Assembly (NCBI GenBank): GCA_014843695.1
Contig: CM026394.1
Location: 39,788,368-39,852,367 of the forward strand
Source: Archivesica marissinica
Lineage: Eukaryota; Mollusca; Bivalvia; Venerida; Vesicomyidae
Length of the DNA stretch: 64,000 nucleotides
Direction of reading: 5' to 3'
This document shows, piece by piece, positions 32,341 through 46,777 of the stretch (positions are counted from its first letter, which is position 1; every line of letters starts with the position of its first letter). The notes under the pieces were generated by a model. That model saw nothing but the letters and a program-made list of their open reading frames with translations. It did no database searches and was not told the DNA's origin. The translations under genes were made by a program, and so were the position numbers.

Positions 32341-34925
32341 AGTGACATATACCGATAAAATGATTATATTACTACAATATATACACACTATCTCACCATA
32401 TTTACGTACATTACTACAAGATACACACACTATATCACCATATATACACACATTACTACAAGATATACGCGCTGTCTCACCATATCTACATACATTCCTA
32501 CAAGATATATCCACTATCTCACCATATCTACGTACATTACTACAAGATATACACACTATCTCACAATATATACGCACATTACTACAAGATATACACGCTG
32601 TCTCACCAAATATACATACATTACTACAATATATACACACTATATCAACATATCTGCATATATTACAACAATATATATCCACTAGCTCACCATATATACA
32701 TACATTTCTACAAGATATACACACTATCTCACCATATATACATACATTTCTACTAAATATACGCGCTTTCTCACCAAATCTACATACATTACTACAAGAT
32801 ATATCCACTATCTCACAATATTTACATACATTACTACAAGATATACACACTATGGCACCATATCTACAAACATTGCTACAAGATCTACACACTATATCAC
32901 CATATCTACATACATTCCTACAAGATATATCCACTATCTCACCATATCTAAATTCATTTCTACAAGATATACACACTATATTTTTGTTGTGTCACCATAT
33001 CTACATACATTCCTACAAGATATATCCACTATCTCACCATATTTACATACATTACTACAATAACTACACACTGTCTCACCATATCTAAATACATTTCTAC
33101 AAGATATACGCGCTGTCTCACCATATCTACATACATTACTACAAGACATTCACACTATCTCACCATATCTACGTACATTACTACAAGATATACACACTAT
33201 CTCACTATATATACGCACATTACTACAAGATATACACGCTGTCTCACCAATATACATACATTACTACAATATACACACTATATCACCATATTCATATATT
33301 ACAACAATATATATCCACTAGCTCACCATATCTACATACATTTCTACAAGATATACACACTATCTCACCATATATACATACATTGCTACTAAATATACAC
33401 ACTTTCTCACCAAATCTACATACATTACTACAAGATATATCCACTATCTCACAATATTTACATACATTACTACAAGATTGGTTTTTTTTTGTGTCTACAC
33501 ACTATATCACCATATCTACGTACATTCCTACAAGATATATCCACTATCTCACCATATTTACATACATTACTACAATAACTACGCGCTGTCTCACCATATC
33601 TACATAAATTACTACAAGATATACACACTATCTCACCATATCTACATTCATTACTACAAGATATACACACTATTTCACCATATATACATTCATTACTACA
33701 AGAAATACACGCTGTCTCAACATATCTACATACATTACTACAATATATACACGCTATTTCACCATATTTACATACATTACTACAATAACTACACGCTGTC
33801 TCACCATATCTACATAAATTACTACAAGATCTACACACTATATCACCATATCTACATACATTCCTACAAGATATATCCACTATCTCACCATATTTACATA
33901 CATTACTACAATAACTACACACTGTCTCACCATATCTACATACATTACTACAAGATATATCCACTATCTCACCATATTTACATACATTACTACAAGATAT
34001 ACACACTATCTTACCATATCTACATTCATTACTACAAGAGCTACACACTATTTCACCATATCTACGTTCATTACTACAAGATATACACGCTGTCTCACCA
34101 TATCTACATACATTACTACAAGATCTCCACACTATTTCATCATATCTACATACATTCCTACAAGATCTACACACTATTTCACCATATCTACATACATTAA
34201 TACAATATATACACACTATCTCACCATATCTACATATATTACAACAATATATATCCACTATCTCACCATATCTACATTCATTACTACAAGATCTACACAC
34301 TATTTCATCATATATACATTCATTACTACAAGATCCACATACTATTTCACCATATATACATTCATTACTACAAGACCTACACACCATATCACCATATATA
34401 CGTACATTCCTACAAGATATATCCACTATCTCACCATATTTACATGCATTAACACAAGATCTACACGATATATCACCATATCTGCATACATTCCTACAAG
34501 ATATATCCACTATCTCACCATATATACATATATTACTACAATATATACATGCTATATCACCATATCTGCATATATTTCTACAATATATATGCACTATCTC
34601 ATCATATCTACGTACATTTTTGCAAGATATACGCACTATCTCATCATATATACGTACATTACTACAAGATATAAGCACTATATCACCATATATACGTACA
34701 TTATTACAATATATACAAGCTGTCTCACCATATTTAAATACATTACTATAATATATACACGTTATATCATTATATCTGCATATATTATTACAATATATAT
34801 ACACTGTCTCACCATATCTACATACATTTATACAATATATACACACTATATCACCATATCTGCATATATTACTACAATATATATACACTATCTCAACATA
34901 TCTACATACATTTGTACAAGATATA
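32341..34925 (-). repeat. 42-bp satellite, minus orientation block
   Basis: About 60 units of a 42-bp sequence (plus-strand form CTACATACATTACTACAAGA plus TATACACACTATCTCACCATAT). Units are diverged at scattered positions and there is higher-order mixing of AGAT/ATAT variants. Small non-repeat insertions occur at about 32980 (TTTTTGTTGTG) and 33480 (TTTTTTTTTGTGT). The block ends abruptly at 34925 where the orientation flips. Confidence 0.95.
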
Positions 34926-35533
34926 CGTGTGTCTTGTAGTAATGTGTGTATATATGGTGAGATAGTGGATATATCTTGTAGTAATGTATGTAGATATGGT
35001 GATATAGTGTGTAGATCTTGTATCAATGTTTGTAGATATGGTGCCATAGTGTGTATATCTTGTAGTAATGTATGTAAATATTGTGATATAGTGGATATAT
35101 CTTGTAGTAATGTATGTAGATTTGGTGAGAAAGTGTTTATATTTAGTATCAATGTATGTATATATGGTGAGATAGTGTGTATATCTTGTAGAAATGTATG
35201 TATATATGGTGAGCTAGTGGATATATATTGTTGTAATATATGCAGATATGTTGATATAGTGTGTATATATTGTAGTAATGTATGTATATTTGGTGAGACA
35301 GCGTGTATATCTTGTAGTAATGTGCGTATATATAGTGGGATAGTGTGTATATCTTGTAGTAATGTACGTAGATATGTTGAGATAGTGGATATATCTTGTA
35401 GGAATGTATGTAGATATGGTGAGTCAGCGCGTATATCTTGTAGTAATGTGTGTATATATGGTGATATAGTGTGTGTATCTTGTAGTAATGTACGTAAATA
35501 TGGTGAGATAGTGTGTATATATTGTAGTAATAT
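34926..35533 (+). repeat. 42-bp satellite, plus orientation, before the gap
   Basis: About 14 units in the opposite orientation (TGTAGTAATGTATGTAGATA plus TGGTGAGATAGTGTGTATATCT). It runs into a 146-bp stretch (35534-35679) nearly identical to 40706-40851, the inner edge of the right arm. Confidence 0.93.
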
Positions 35534-35679
35534 AATCATTTTATCGGTATATGTCACTGTCATGGATTCTGATTGGTCGTTTATAACGTCATTGGGTAAA
35601 TAAAAATAGCAATACCGGTTCTAACTAGTTTTCTATTTATAGTAACGTAGTTAATTGTTATTTATAGCAATACGCTCTC

Positions 35680-36679
35680 NNNNNNNNNNNNNNNNNNNNN
35701 NNNNNNNNNNNNNNNNNNNNNNNNNNNNNNNNNNNNNNNNNNNNNNNNNNNNNNNNNNNNNNNNNNNNNNNNNNNNNNNNNNNNNNNNNNNNNNNNNNNN
35801 NNNNNNNNNNNNNNNNNNNNNNNNNNNNNNNNNNNNNNNNNNNNNNNNNNNNNNNNNNNNNNNNNNNNNNNNNNNNNNNNNNNNNNNNNNNNNNNNNNNN
35901 NNNNNNNNNNNNNNNNNNNNNNNNNNNNNNNNNNNNNNNNNNNNNNNNNNNNNNNNNNNNNNNNNNNNNNNNNNNNNNNNNNNNNNNNNNNNNNNNNNNN
36001 NNNNNNNNNNNNNNNNNNNNNNNNNNNNNNNNNNNNNNNNNNNNNNNNNNNNNNNNNNNNNNNNNNNNNNNNNNNNNNNNNNNNNNNNNNNNNNNNNNNN
36101 NNNNNNNNNNNNNNNNNNNNNNNNNNNNNNNNNNNNNNNNNNNNNNNNNNNNNNNNNNNNNNNNNNNNNNNNNNNNNNNNNNNNNNNNNNNNNNNNNNNN
36201 NNNNNNNNNNNNNNNNNNNNNNNNNNNNNNNNNNNNNNNNNNNNNNNNNNNNNNNNNNNNNNNNNNNNNNNNNNNNNNNNNNNNNNNNNNNNNNNNNNNN
36301 NNNNNNNNNNNNNNNNNNNNNNNNNNNNNNNNNNNNNNNNNNNNNNNNNNNNNNNNNNNNNNNNNNNNNNNNNNNNNNNNNNNNNNNNNNNNNNNNNNNN
36401 NNNNNNNNNNNNNNNNNNNNNNNNNNNNNNNNNNNNNNNNNNNNNNNNNNNNNNNNNNNNNNNNNNNNNNNNNNNNNNNNNNNNNNNNNNNNNNNNNNNN
36501 NNNNNNNNNNNNNNNNNNNNNNNNNNNNNNNNNNNNNNNNNNNNNNNNNNNNNNNNNNNNNNNNNNNNNNNNNNNNNNNNNNNNNNNNNNNNNNNNNNNN
36601 NNNNNNNNNNNNNNNNNNNNNNNNNNNNNNNNNNNNNNNNNNNNNNNNNNNNNNNNNNNNNNNNNNNNNNNNNNNNNNN
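35680..36679. other. Assembly gap (1000 N)
   Basis: Exactly 1000 N, a conventional placeholder, so the true size is unknown. The left flank ends in right-arm sequence and the right flank re-enters satellite. This order is not expected for one simple array. Confidence 0.99.
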
Positions 36680-39600
36680 GTGTGTAGATCTTGTAGTAAT
36701 GAATGTATATATGGTGAAATAGTATGTAGATCTTGTAGTAATGAATGTATATATGGTGTGATAGTGTTTAGATCTTGTAGTAATGAATGTAGATATGGTG
36801 AGATAGTGGATATATATTGTTGTAATGTATGTAGATATGGTGAGATAGTGTGTATATATTGTAGTAATGTATGTAGATATGGTGAGATAGTGTGTAGATC
36901 TTGTAGTAATGTATGTAGATATGGTGAGATAGTGTGTATATCTTGTAGTAATGTATGTAGATATGGTGAGATAGTGGATATATTTGTAGTAATGTATGTA
37001 GATATGGTGATATAGTGTGTATATCTTGTAGTAATGTATGTAGATATGGTGAGATAGTGTGTAGATCTTGTAGTAATGTATGTAGATATGGTGAGATAGT
37101 GTGTATATCTTGTAGTAATGTATGTAGATATGGTGAGATAGTGTATATATCTTGTAGTAATGAACGTATATATGGTGATATAGTGTTAGACTTGTAGTAA
37201 TGTATGTAGATATGGTGAGATAGTGTGTATATCTTGTAGTAATGTATGTAGATATGGTGAGATAGTGGATATATCTTAGTATGTAGATAGTGGTAGTGTG
37301 TGTGTAGGAATGTATGTAGATATGGTGAGATAGTGTGTAGATTGTAGTAATGTATGTAAATATGGTGAGATAGTGGATATATCTTGTAGTAATGTATGTA
37401 GATATGGTGATATAGTGTGTATATCTTGTAGTATTTATGTAGATATGGTGAGATAGTGTGTATATCTTGTAGTAATGTATGTATATATGGTGAGATAGTG
37501 TGTATATCTTGTAGTAATGTATGTATATATGGTGAGATAGTGTGTATATCTTGTAGTAATGTATGTAGATATGGTGAGATAGTGTGTATATCTTGTAGTA
37601 ATGTATGTATATATGGTGAGATAGTGTGTATATCTTGTAGTAATGTATGTAGATATGGTGAGACAGTGTGTATTTATTGTAGTAATGTATGTATATATGG
37701 TGAGATAGTGTATATATCTTGTAGTAATGTACGTAGATATGGTGATATAGTGTGTATATCTTGTAGTAATGTATGTAGATATGGTGAGATAGTGTATATA
37801 TCTTGTAGGAATGTATGTAGATATGGTGATATAGTGTGTATATCTTGTAGTAATGTTTGTATATATGGTGACATAGTGTGTATATCTTGTAGTAATGTAT
37901 GTATATATGGTGAGATAGTGGATATATCTTGTAGTAATGTATGTAGATTTGGTGAGAAAGTGTGTATATTTAGTAGCAATGTATGTATATATGGTGAGAT
38001 AGTGTGTATATCTTGTAGAAATGTATGTAGATATGGTGAGATAGTGGATATATATTGTTGTAATGTATGTAGATATGGTGATATAGTGTGTATATCTTGT
38101 AGTAATGTATGTAGATATGATGAGATAGTGTGTTTATCTTGTAGTAATGTATGTATATATGGTGAGACAGCGTGTATTTATTGTAGTAATGTATGTAAAT
38201 ATGGTGAGATAGTGGATATATCTTGTAGTAATGTATGTAGATATGGTGATATAGTGTGTATATCTTGTAGTAATGTATGTAGATATGGTGAGATAGTGTG
38301 TATATTTTGTAGCAATGTATGTATATATGGTGAGATAGTGGATATATCTTGTAGTAATGTATGTAGATATGGTGAGATAGTGTGTATATCTTGTAGTAAT
38401 GTATGTAGATATGGTGAGATAGTGGATATATCTTGTAGGAATGTATGTAGATATGGTGATATAGTGTGTATATCTTGTAGTAATGTATGTATATATGGTG
38501 AGATAGTGTGTATATCTTGTAGTAATGTATGTATATATGGTGAGATAGTGTGTATATCTTGTAGTAATGTATGTAGATATGGTGAGATAGTGTGTATATC
38601 TTGTAGTAATGTATGTAGATATGGTGAGATAGTGTGTATATATTGTAGTAATGTATGTAGATATGGTGAGATAGTGTGTATATCTTGTAGTAATGTATGT
38701 ATATATGGTGAGATAGTGTGTATATCTTGTAGTAATGTATGTAGATATGGTGAGATAGTGTGTATATATTGTAGTAATGTATGTAGATATGGTGAGATAG
38801 TGTGTATATCTTGTATTAATGTATGTAGATATGGTGAGATAGTGTGTAGATCTTGTAGGAATGTATGTAGATATGGTGAAATAGTGTGTAGATCTTGTAG
38901 TAATGTATGTAGATATGGTGAGACAGCGTGTATATCTTGTAGTAATGAACGTAGATATGGTGAAATAGTGTGTAGATCTTGTAGTAATGAATGTAGATAT
39001 GGTAAGATAGTGTGTATATCTTGTAGTAATGTATGTAAATATGGTGAGATAGTGGATATATCTTGTAGTAATGTATGTAGATATGGTGAGACAGTGTGTA
39101 GTTATTGTAGTAATGTATGTAAATATGGTGAGTTAGTGGATATATCTTGTAGGAATGTATGTAGATATGTTGATATAGTGTGTAGATCTTGTAGTAATGA
39201 ATGTAAATATGGTGAGATAGTGGATATATCTTGTAGGAATGTATGTAGATATGGTGATATAGTGTGTAGATCTTGTAGTAATTTATGTAGATATGGTGAG
39301 ACAGCGTGTAGTTATTGTAGTAATGTATGTAAATATGGTGAAATAGTGTGTATATATTGTAGTAATGTATGTAGATATGTTGAGACAGCGTGTATATCTT
39401 GTAGTAATGAATGTATATATGGTGAAATAGTGTGTAGATCTTGTAGTAATGAATGTAGATATGGTGAGATAGTGTGTATATCTTGTAGTAATTTATGTAG
39501 ATATGGTGAGACAGCGCGTAGTTATTGTAGTAATGTATGTAAATATGGTGAGATAGTGGATATATCTTGTAGGAATGTATGTAGATATGGTGATATAGTG

Positions 39601-40705
39601 TGTAGATCTTGTAGTAATGTATGTAGATATGGTGAGCTAGTGGATATATCTTGTAGGAATGTATGTAGATATGTTGATATAGTGTGTAGATCTTGTAGTA
39701 ATGAATGTAAATATGGTGAGATAGTGGATATATCTTGTAGGAATGTATGTAGATATGGTGATATAGTGTGTAGATCTTGTAGTAATTTATGTAGATATGG
39801 TGAGACAGCGTGTATATTGTAGTAATGTATGTAAATATGGTGAAATAGTGTGTATATATTGTAGTAATGTATGTAGATATGGTGAGATAGTGTGTATATC
39901 TTGTAGTAATGAATGTAGATATGGTGATATAGTGTGTATATCTTGTAGTAATGTATGTAGATATGGTGAGATAGTGTGTATATCTTGTAGTAATTTATGT
40001 ATATATGGTGAGATAGCGCGTATATCTTGTAGTAATGTATGTAAATATGGTGAGATAGTGGAATATCTTGTAGGAATGTACGTAGATATGGTGATATAGT
40101 GTGTATATCTTGTAGTAATGTATGTAGATATGGTGAGATAGTGGATATATCTTGTAGGAATGTATGTAGATATGGTGATATAGTGTGTAGATCTTGTAGC
40201 AATGTTTGTAGATATGGTGCCATAGTGTGTATATCTTGTAGTAATGTATGTAAATATTGTGAGATAGTGGATATATCTTGTAGTAATGTATGTAGATTTG
40301 GTGAGAAAGTGTGTATATTTAGTAGCAATGTATGTATATATGGTGATATAGTGTGTATATCTTGTAGAAATGTATGTACATATGGTGAGCTAGTGGATAT
40401 ATATTGTTGTAATATATGCAGATATGGTGATATAGTGTGTATATATTGTAGTAATGTATATTTGGTGAGACAGCGTGTATATCTTGTATTAATGTGCGTA
40501 TATATAGTGAGATAGTGTGTATATCTTGTAGTAATGTACGTAGATATGGTGAGATAGTGGATATATCTTGTAGGAATGTATGTAGATATGGTGAGACAGC
40601 GCGTATATCTTGTAGTAATGTGTGTATATATGGTGATATAGTGTGTGTATCTTGTAGTAATGTACGTAAATATGGTGAGATAGTGTGTATATATTGTAGT
40701 AATAT
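36680..40705 (+). repeat. 42-bp satellite, plus orientation main block
   Basis: About 95 units of the 42-bp repeat. Since 42 is divisible by three, one frame stays open for 788 codons reading a 14-residue motif like CISCSNVCRYGEIV, and the other strand also stays open. Small indels near 36990, 37180-37330 and 39817 shift the frame. No start context, signal sequence or unique ends suggest a protein. Confidence 0.95.
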
Positions 40706-43700
40706 AATGATTTTATCGGTATATGTCACTATCATGGATTCTGATTGGTCGGTTATAACGTCATTGGATAAATAAAAATAGCAATACCGGTTCTAACTAG
40801 TTTTCTATTTATAGTAACGTAGTTAATTGTTATTTATAGCAATACGCTCTCCTCGGATGAATAAAAATAACAATACCGGATCTAACTAGTTTTCTATTTA
40901 TAGTAACGTATGTCATTGTTATTTATAGCAATACGTTCTGATCGGATGAATATAAATAACCCGTTCCAACTATTTTTCTATTTATAGCACCTTAGTTCAT
41001 TTATAGGATAGGTCTATACGTGTCTGGACATGATTTCGTGACGCCAACGACTGACTGATGCAATATGCCGGAAACGGTCAGCGACCAAAAGTGTAAGGAT
41101 ATTTAGGCACTTATACGTATTATATAATATCAACATCTTAAGATCGAAATGAAGATAATAAATATAATCGGTATAACGAGAATGTGTAGAGGGAGTGTGT
41201 ACGGACATTAGCTACGTAATTAGAATTAATGGTTGGTACGGACAGAAATGGCACACCCCGATTCGAATGGACCGTTAATAAGCGAGATAGTGTTTTGCCG
41301 CCATTTTTATCCTCCATTTTGAAAATCGTAGGCTCGGAACGTATAAGCGTTTATCGAAACCCCCCGGATAGATAGGTCCTATGATAAAGCTTATATAGCG
41401 AATTTATATCGGTATTTCCGGTTTTTCGGATCACTACTTCCGGTATGAGGTCGGACCATTAATTGAGTCGCGGATTCGTCATTGTCTCTTCGAGATCTTT
41501 CCGCCGATACCAAACAAGGCCAGTTTCCTTGAAAGTTCATTTTTCTTCAAACTTAGTTACGATTAAAGGGAGATAATCAGTATTATAGATATATCGACTA
41601 ATGATAGATCAAAATGAAGGGTAGCGTCGGACTCGTGACGTCGATACGCGTATATTAGAACTAACTTATAGTTACGTTTAAATATTTTTTTTTTTTTCCA
41701 TTAGTGGGACTTTAAGAATATATCAAATCTTTAAACCGCTATTTCTCGAAAAGTACTGGCCGTATAAATAAATGAAAGATATGGTCGTGTCGGTCTCACC
41801 GAGCTACGTCGATTTATACAGATGTCTATGCTCTAACGCAGAGTAGAAAAATTGATGACGTCAGATTCGTAGGACAAGTCTTTTAGCTCCACATGATTGT
41901 GAAAGCAGCTTTAACAACTTTATTAATCACCCTCGTTGTTGCGGATGAAAGCATATATGGAATCATTCATTTTGGAAAGGAGAAACGAGAGTATCCCAGA
42001 GAAAATCCACCTGCTTGGATCTGAAAACCCAATTGGGAAAAGAAGCTTTAACAACTTATATGAATCACTCTCACTGGTGGGAATGAAAGTATACATGCAG
42101 TCATTCCTGATCGAGCTAAAATAAATTTGTATAAACTAATTAAATAACATTGATACAATAGGAGAGACGAACAGAATGGTCTACAAACTGTTAAGATAAC
42201 GACATAAATGCGGTCATTACAGCTATGCAGTAAAGGGAAATAACCCTTTTTATGTTGCAGATAGGAACGTTTACGAGTTAATTCTCTTAGTCCAACACTA
42301 ACGAAATGCTATCCAATGCGTTAATCGGACAGCCCTATGTTACAATCCCTCACGGTGGTAAATATACATGTACTAATGAACTACATACATATTATAGTTA
42401 TACTTAATAGTATTTGAGAGTAGATCTTCTAACATATACGAAATACGTAAACACCGCTTTATGGTGAAAGGGAGACAACCCCATTCGTTTTACTACATAC
42501 ATTCGAAGTTCGAACACAACATTGAATCATTAAACAATGTTTAAAAATGTATGGCATACACGCTTTCAAAAGTGAAATTAAGATTTCATATAACTGTCAT
42601 CCGCGCTCCTGAGTTGACGTTTGTTTGTCATTGGAATGAATACTAAACGAGCGATATGTTCGATTAGAGATAGTTAGAAATATCTATTTTGACATTGCAT
42701 TTTCCAGACATTCCGTCTGCTATTCCTGTTGCAATTAATCCTATATGCGTATAAATTAGATGGGAGCTACGACATTTTTAGTTCCTATCAGATATATTGA
42801 TAAAAGGTTCATATATTCATATAGATGGACAGACAGACAGACACAGACAGACAGACGGACGGACGGACGGACAGACGGACAGACGGACAGACGGACAGAC
42901 GGACAGACGAACAGACGGATGGACGGACAGACAGACATACAGACGGACAGACAGACGTACGGATAGGCGGACAGACAATAGATATGGGCGTATATCTATA
43001 TATACCCTATGAATAGTCTGATTGTAAATATGATATGACGTTATGTTTACATGTTTTAAATATTCTTGCTATAATGAATCGTTACAGCGCTTATTTTCCC
43101 AATTTATGCTAATGTTTATATTTGCCGTTAATTATAAAACTAATTGAGCGAACTCTCACGCGGAGATACAGCGTGGGGTTTGCGATTCAAAATGTACGCG
43201 TGGCAAGATGTCAAATAAATCAAACTGGAAACGAGTTTAATAATGTTCCATGTAAAATACCTTCGAGTTGATAAGCAGACAGAAATAAATATTTCGTTCT
43301 CATTGAGGCTATACAAGCAGCTACATCCAGACCAATTAACTGAGGATTAAGTTATGTACGCTCTCAAGGCTTATCGGTTAATGCGTTAGGAGAAATGTTG
43401 TTGGTCATACCTTTAGCTTTTAACGGTTGACATTAACAACATCGGTATGTAAACGTATTAATTACCTTAGAATCATATGTATAATTACCTGTATGAATGT
43501 GTCAGTGTTTGGTTCCATGCTGTTTTAATTTTGTGTACCTACTGCGCTGGTGATTTTTCTCGCATTCCCAGATAAGGTTATTTAGGGTCAACTGACTAAC
43601 ATATAACCTCATACCTCGCATTCATTATTGGAGCCATTCCGATGTATTGAGCAGAGAATTAACGTGCGTCATACGAAATGATAGGATATATTCGGAGATA

Positions 43701-44322
43701 GCCACCCATGACACTAATGACGTATTTTGCAGTAAATACTGTTGCAAACGGCCTTCATTTTCTGTACTGATGTTGTTGGGTGAGGTTGTAGCTGTGCTCC
43801 TATGCCCTTCTAAAACGTACATTACGGATTATTAATAATATATCGCGTTTTTATGGAATTATACGTAATGATGTAAGATATATATTATTCATTTTCGTAC
43901 ATAGGTTAAGTTTGTATATAGCGTATAATTAGTATTTCTTACTCGATAAAAACGTACGCCTAGTTTGAATAATATAATTACCCGTATATTCGTTGAAGTT
44001 CGTGAAGATGATTGAGGTAAACGTAAACGGACTATATTTATATAGAAGCGTTCGTAATAGTTATTTATGGATAGGTTCGTAGTCTATATTTATAGAATGG
44101 TACGAGATCGCTATTTATAAAGCTATTACCAATAGGCTATATAGTGACGCGTATACACAACAAGTAAAGAGCTCTGTAGTGGTGGTGGTGACATATACAC
44201 AACAAGTAAAGAGATCGGTAGTTGCGCGATATATCATCAATAGGCTCTATAGTGATGACGTATACACTTCACCCAAAGAGCTGCATGTACTTTTTATACA
44301 CTTCACCCAAAGAGCTGCATGT
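40706..44322 (-). repeat. Right arm of the giant inverted repeat
   Basis: Reverse complement of the left arm with a few percent divergence. It has two tandem copies of the 91-bp TAACTAGTTTTCTATTTATA unit (about 40757-40946) against one in the left arm. It lacks most of the (TGTC)n expansion and has a small insert near 42509-42568. Confidence 0.85.
42826..42976. repeat. Degenerate (ACAG/ACGG)n tract in right arm
   Basis: About 150 bp of CAGACAGACGGACGGACGG-type sequence, the counterpart of the pure tract at 29820-30380. Confidence 0.9.
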
Positions 44323-44334
44323 ACTACTTGTATC

Positions 44335-44475
44335 TAGAAGCATTATTATAACGTCTCTTATAATTCTTCCAGAATGGCCATGTATATTTTTATAGTGCTA
44401 ATTTATTTTCCACATGTCTGTAATATTGTAGTATACATTGATGAGACGAAAATAAAGATATACTACTACTAAGTC
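44335..44475 (+). mobile_element. LINE 3' end
   Basis: A stretch ending GATGAGACGAAAATAAAGAT plus a short (ACT)n tail resembles the 3' end of a non-LTR retrotransposon with a microsatellite tail. It directly follows the right tip of the giant inverted repeat. Confidence 0.5.
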
Positions 44476-46488
44476 AGTAATGACTTGCCCTTTCAATAGA
44501 GGTGACATTATAATAAACAAACACTTTACTTTACTTTTATTATACGCATCAGATCTTTGTTAATGTATGTTCATTATTCATTCAGTTTATACGATACCGG
44601 GGCCAGTTAGTACATACCTTCAGTAATATCGTCTAATTTGCTTCGATAGACTACTCTACGAAGCTAATTTCAGTGAAGTAGTACAACGTATTCTGATGTT
44701 GATGAGATCTCTGATCATGCGCAATGTCAAGCACCGGGTGCGCGAAATGATTAAAATTATGTCGTATCTGCGATTAGCTGTTGACCTCTAGTTGTCATAG
44801 TTTAATTATCGACGTACACGTATTTCTGTAGCCATACGGACGGTTTTTGTTGTCATTAAGGACAGCTTAAACCACTGAAATATAATCCCCGAATACGTGT
44901 GTGCTTTATGCAAAGCCTCTCGCTCATACGAGGTAATTACGTAATGAATTGTCGGTGAAAGACATGGGTCAATGTATTGCATTAATGACATAGTAATGTT
45001 GTTCTGCAGTAACATACATCCTATTGATTTAGAATTGGGTTAATACATGTGCTGTTGGATTCTGTATGTGTATTATATGTATACATAAGATTGGCAGTTA
45101 CTGAGTGCAACTAGTACGTGTTTCGAAATCGTTCAGCTGATCATTTACATTTAAAATGGCATGATGCAATTGCACAATAGAATGCCATTAATGACCAGGA
45201 AGTTTGTCACTAGATTATGACAGTTATGGCCGTGATATAATGCATTGATTTCTTCTGACAATGACGTCATTTGGCAACCAAGAGGAGTAACCTACGCAAC
45301 ACATGCCATACTCAGCCTAGCATGAATGATGTCGACATTTAATACTTGTATATATTGAGTGTATGTATGTATGTATGTATGTATGTATGTATGGTATGGT
45401 ATGGTATGGTATGGTACGGTACGGTACGGTATGTATGTATGTACCATTAATGTCAAACCCCTTGCGGGGACCTAGACATGTTACTGTTTCGCTACAAATT
45501 TTAGAATTATGCATTTTATTATCACGAGTGAAGAAATTAATCCTTCATAGATTGCATTAATTTACCCAATATTTCGCACATTTTTATACCAATTTTGCTT
45601 ATTGATTTTTTCTCAAGAGATAAGTTTTACCCTCTAAAAGTGCACAGTTTCTATTTTGTGTCAGAATAGTTAAATACAGTGTTGAAGTGAGTAAACTCTT
45701 CCATGTTTTAAATGTCGACATAAGAATGATGTTACAAATACTGTGATTTTTTTAACTGTGATTTATGGAGAAAATCTCAATAAGCTTTAAGCTTCCGATT
45801 TAATCCATTTTCGTGTTGTATACAATGTATATGTAATGTACATTATTATCGAATAAATATGTTTAAACCAACTGACCTTTAGCCTAATATCATGCGTTGA
45901 TATAGTTTGCCTGGTCAGTCATATAACTATAATTTAACACCGAGATCATTAATTGGGCCGTATTGAGTTTCTGATAATACAATTTTGCCAGAAATAAATT
46001 AGTGAAAAATCGACAGACTGGAACCCATGGTAACGAGAATGGTGATGGCGTGTTGCATGTATCCATATGTTGTGCATGTCATATAAACACATTTCAGTAC
46101 ATTATTGTATATTGAGTATTTTTTATTCTGTCAGCATTGGTTAAGACCAGTTGAAGCACCACACAGCATCAGCAGCAAATTATACAACAAACTACATATA
46201 TCACACAACTGTGCTTGTATTCAGTATAATAACACCATCTCATAATTTCTTATATGTACACACGTGTAATAACATCTGAAATGATTCAAATTGGTTGAGA
46301 GAATGAGAGAATACTACTTATAATTTGTAAAGTAAACTATTTGAATTGGTACATAACGTTAATGGTTAGACAAACTACGATTTAAAAGATGTATCGAAGT
46401 AATTATAACGCTACTTAAAACATAAATATAACACTGCTTTGCGCAGTGACGTCTTGATAAAAAGGATCTTAAACTCGTGATGATTTCA
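44476..46488. other. AT-rich spacer
   Basis: No gene recognised. Contains only a (TATG)n tract at 45358-45442 and scattered short frames without domain signatures. Confidence 0.5.
45358..45442. repeat. (TATG)n / (GGTA)n compound microsatellite
   Basis: Runs of TATG, then TATGG, then TACGG pentamers, then TATG again. Confidence 0.93.
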
Positions 46489-46777
46489 CAGACGGATCTG
46501 TAGTCCAGTGGTAACACGCTGGACTGGTAATCCAGTGATCGCAGGTTCGATCCCCCGTCTGACCCTAATAAAATGAACAGTCTTTCAGATGGGACGTTAA
46601 ACCGAGGTCTCGTGTCGGTGCTTTACACCGTGCACGCAAAAGAACCAAAGGAGACTCTGGAATGGGTCTCTGTCTGTACCATTGCACTATCCTCCAAAAT
46701 CTAAAATGACTAATCTCTTCAGGAGGCGTCGTTCACATGGGCAACCGATAGCGACGATAAATAAACGTAAAACACAC
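46489..46777 (+). mobile_element. SINE family A copy 9, best preserved
   Basis: The tRNA-Thr-like head (GGATCTGTAGTCCAGTGGTA, anticodon loop CTGGTAA, B-box GGTTCGATCCCCC) is followed by a conserved body (CCATTGCACTATCCTCCAAA) and the tail GCGACGATAAATAAACGTAA. The loop would read GGT as anticodon. This copy is the best reference for the eight other copies. Confidence 0.9.

Noticed and set aside
33470..35563. A 697-codon minus-strand frame and other long frames in the 42-bp satellite
   Set aside because: The period is divisible by three and the unit is stop-free in several frames on both strands. The frame crosses the orientation flip, has no unique ends and no domain.
35655..36722. 355-codon frame across the gap
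   Set aside because: Nearly all of it is N.
42797..43016. Three overlapping TDRQ/TDGQ frames
   Set aside because: By-products of the degenerate ACAG/ACGG tract in the right arm.
46489..46561. tRNA-Thr(GGT)-like sequence as a functional tRNA gene, and other tRNA-like heads
   Set aside because: Each is followed by a conserved non-tRNA body and tail repeated elsewhere, so they are SINE heads.
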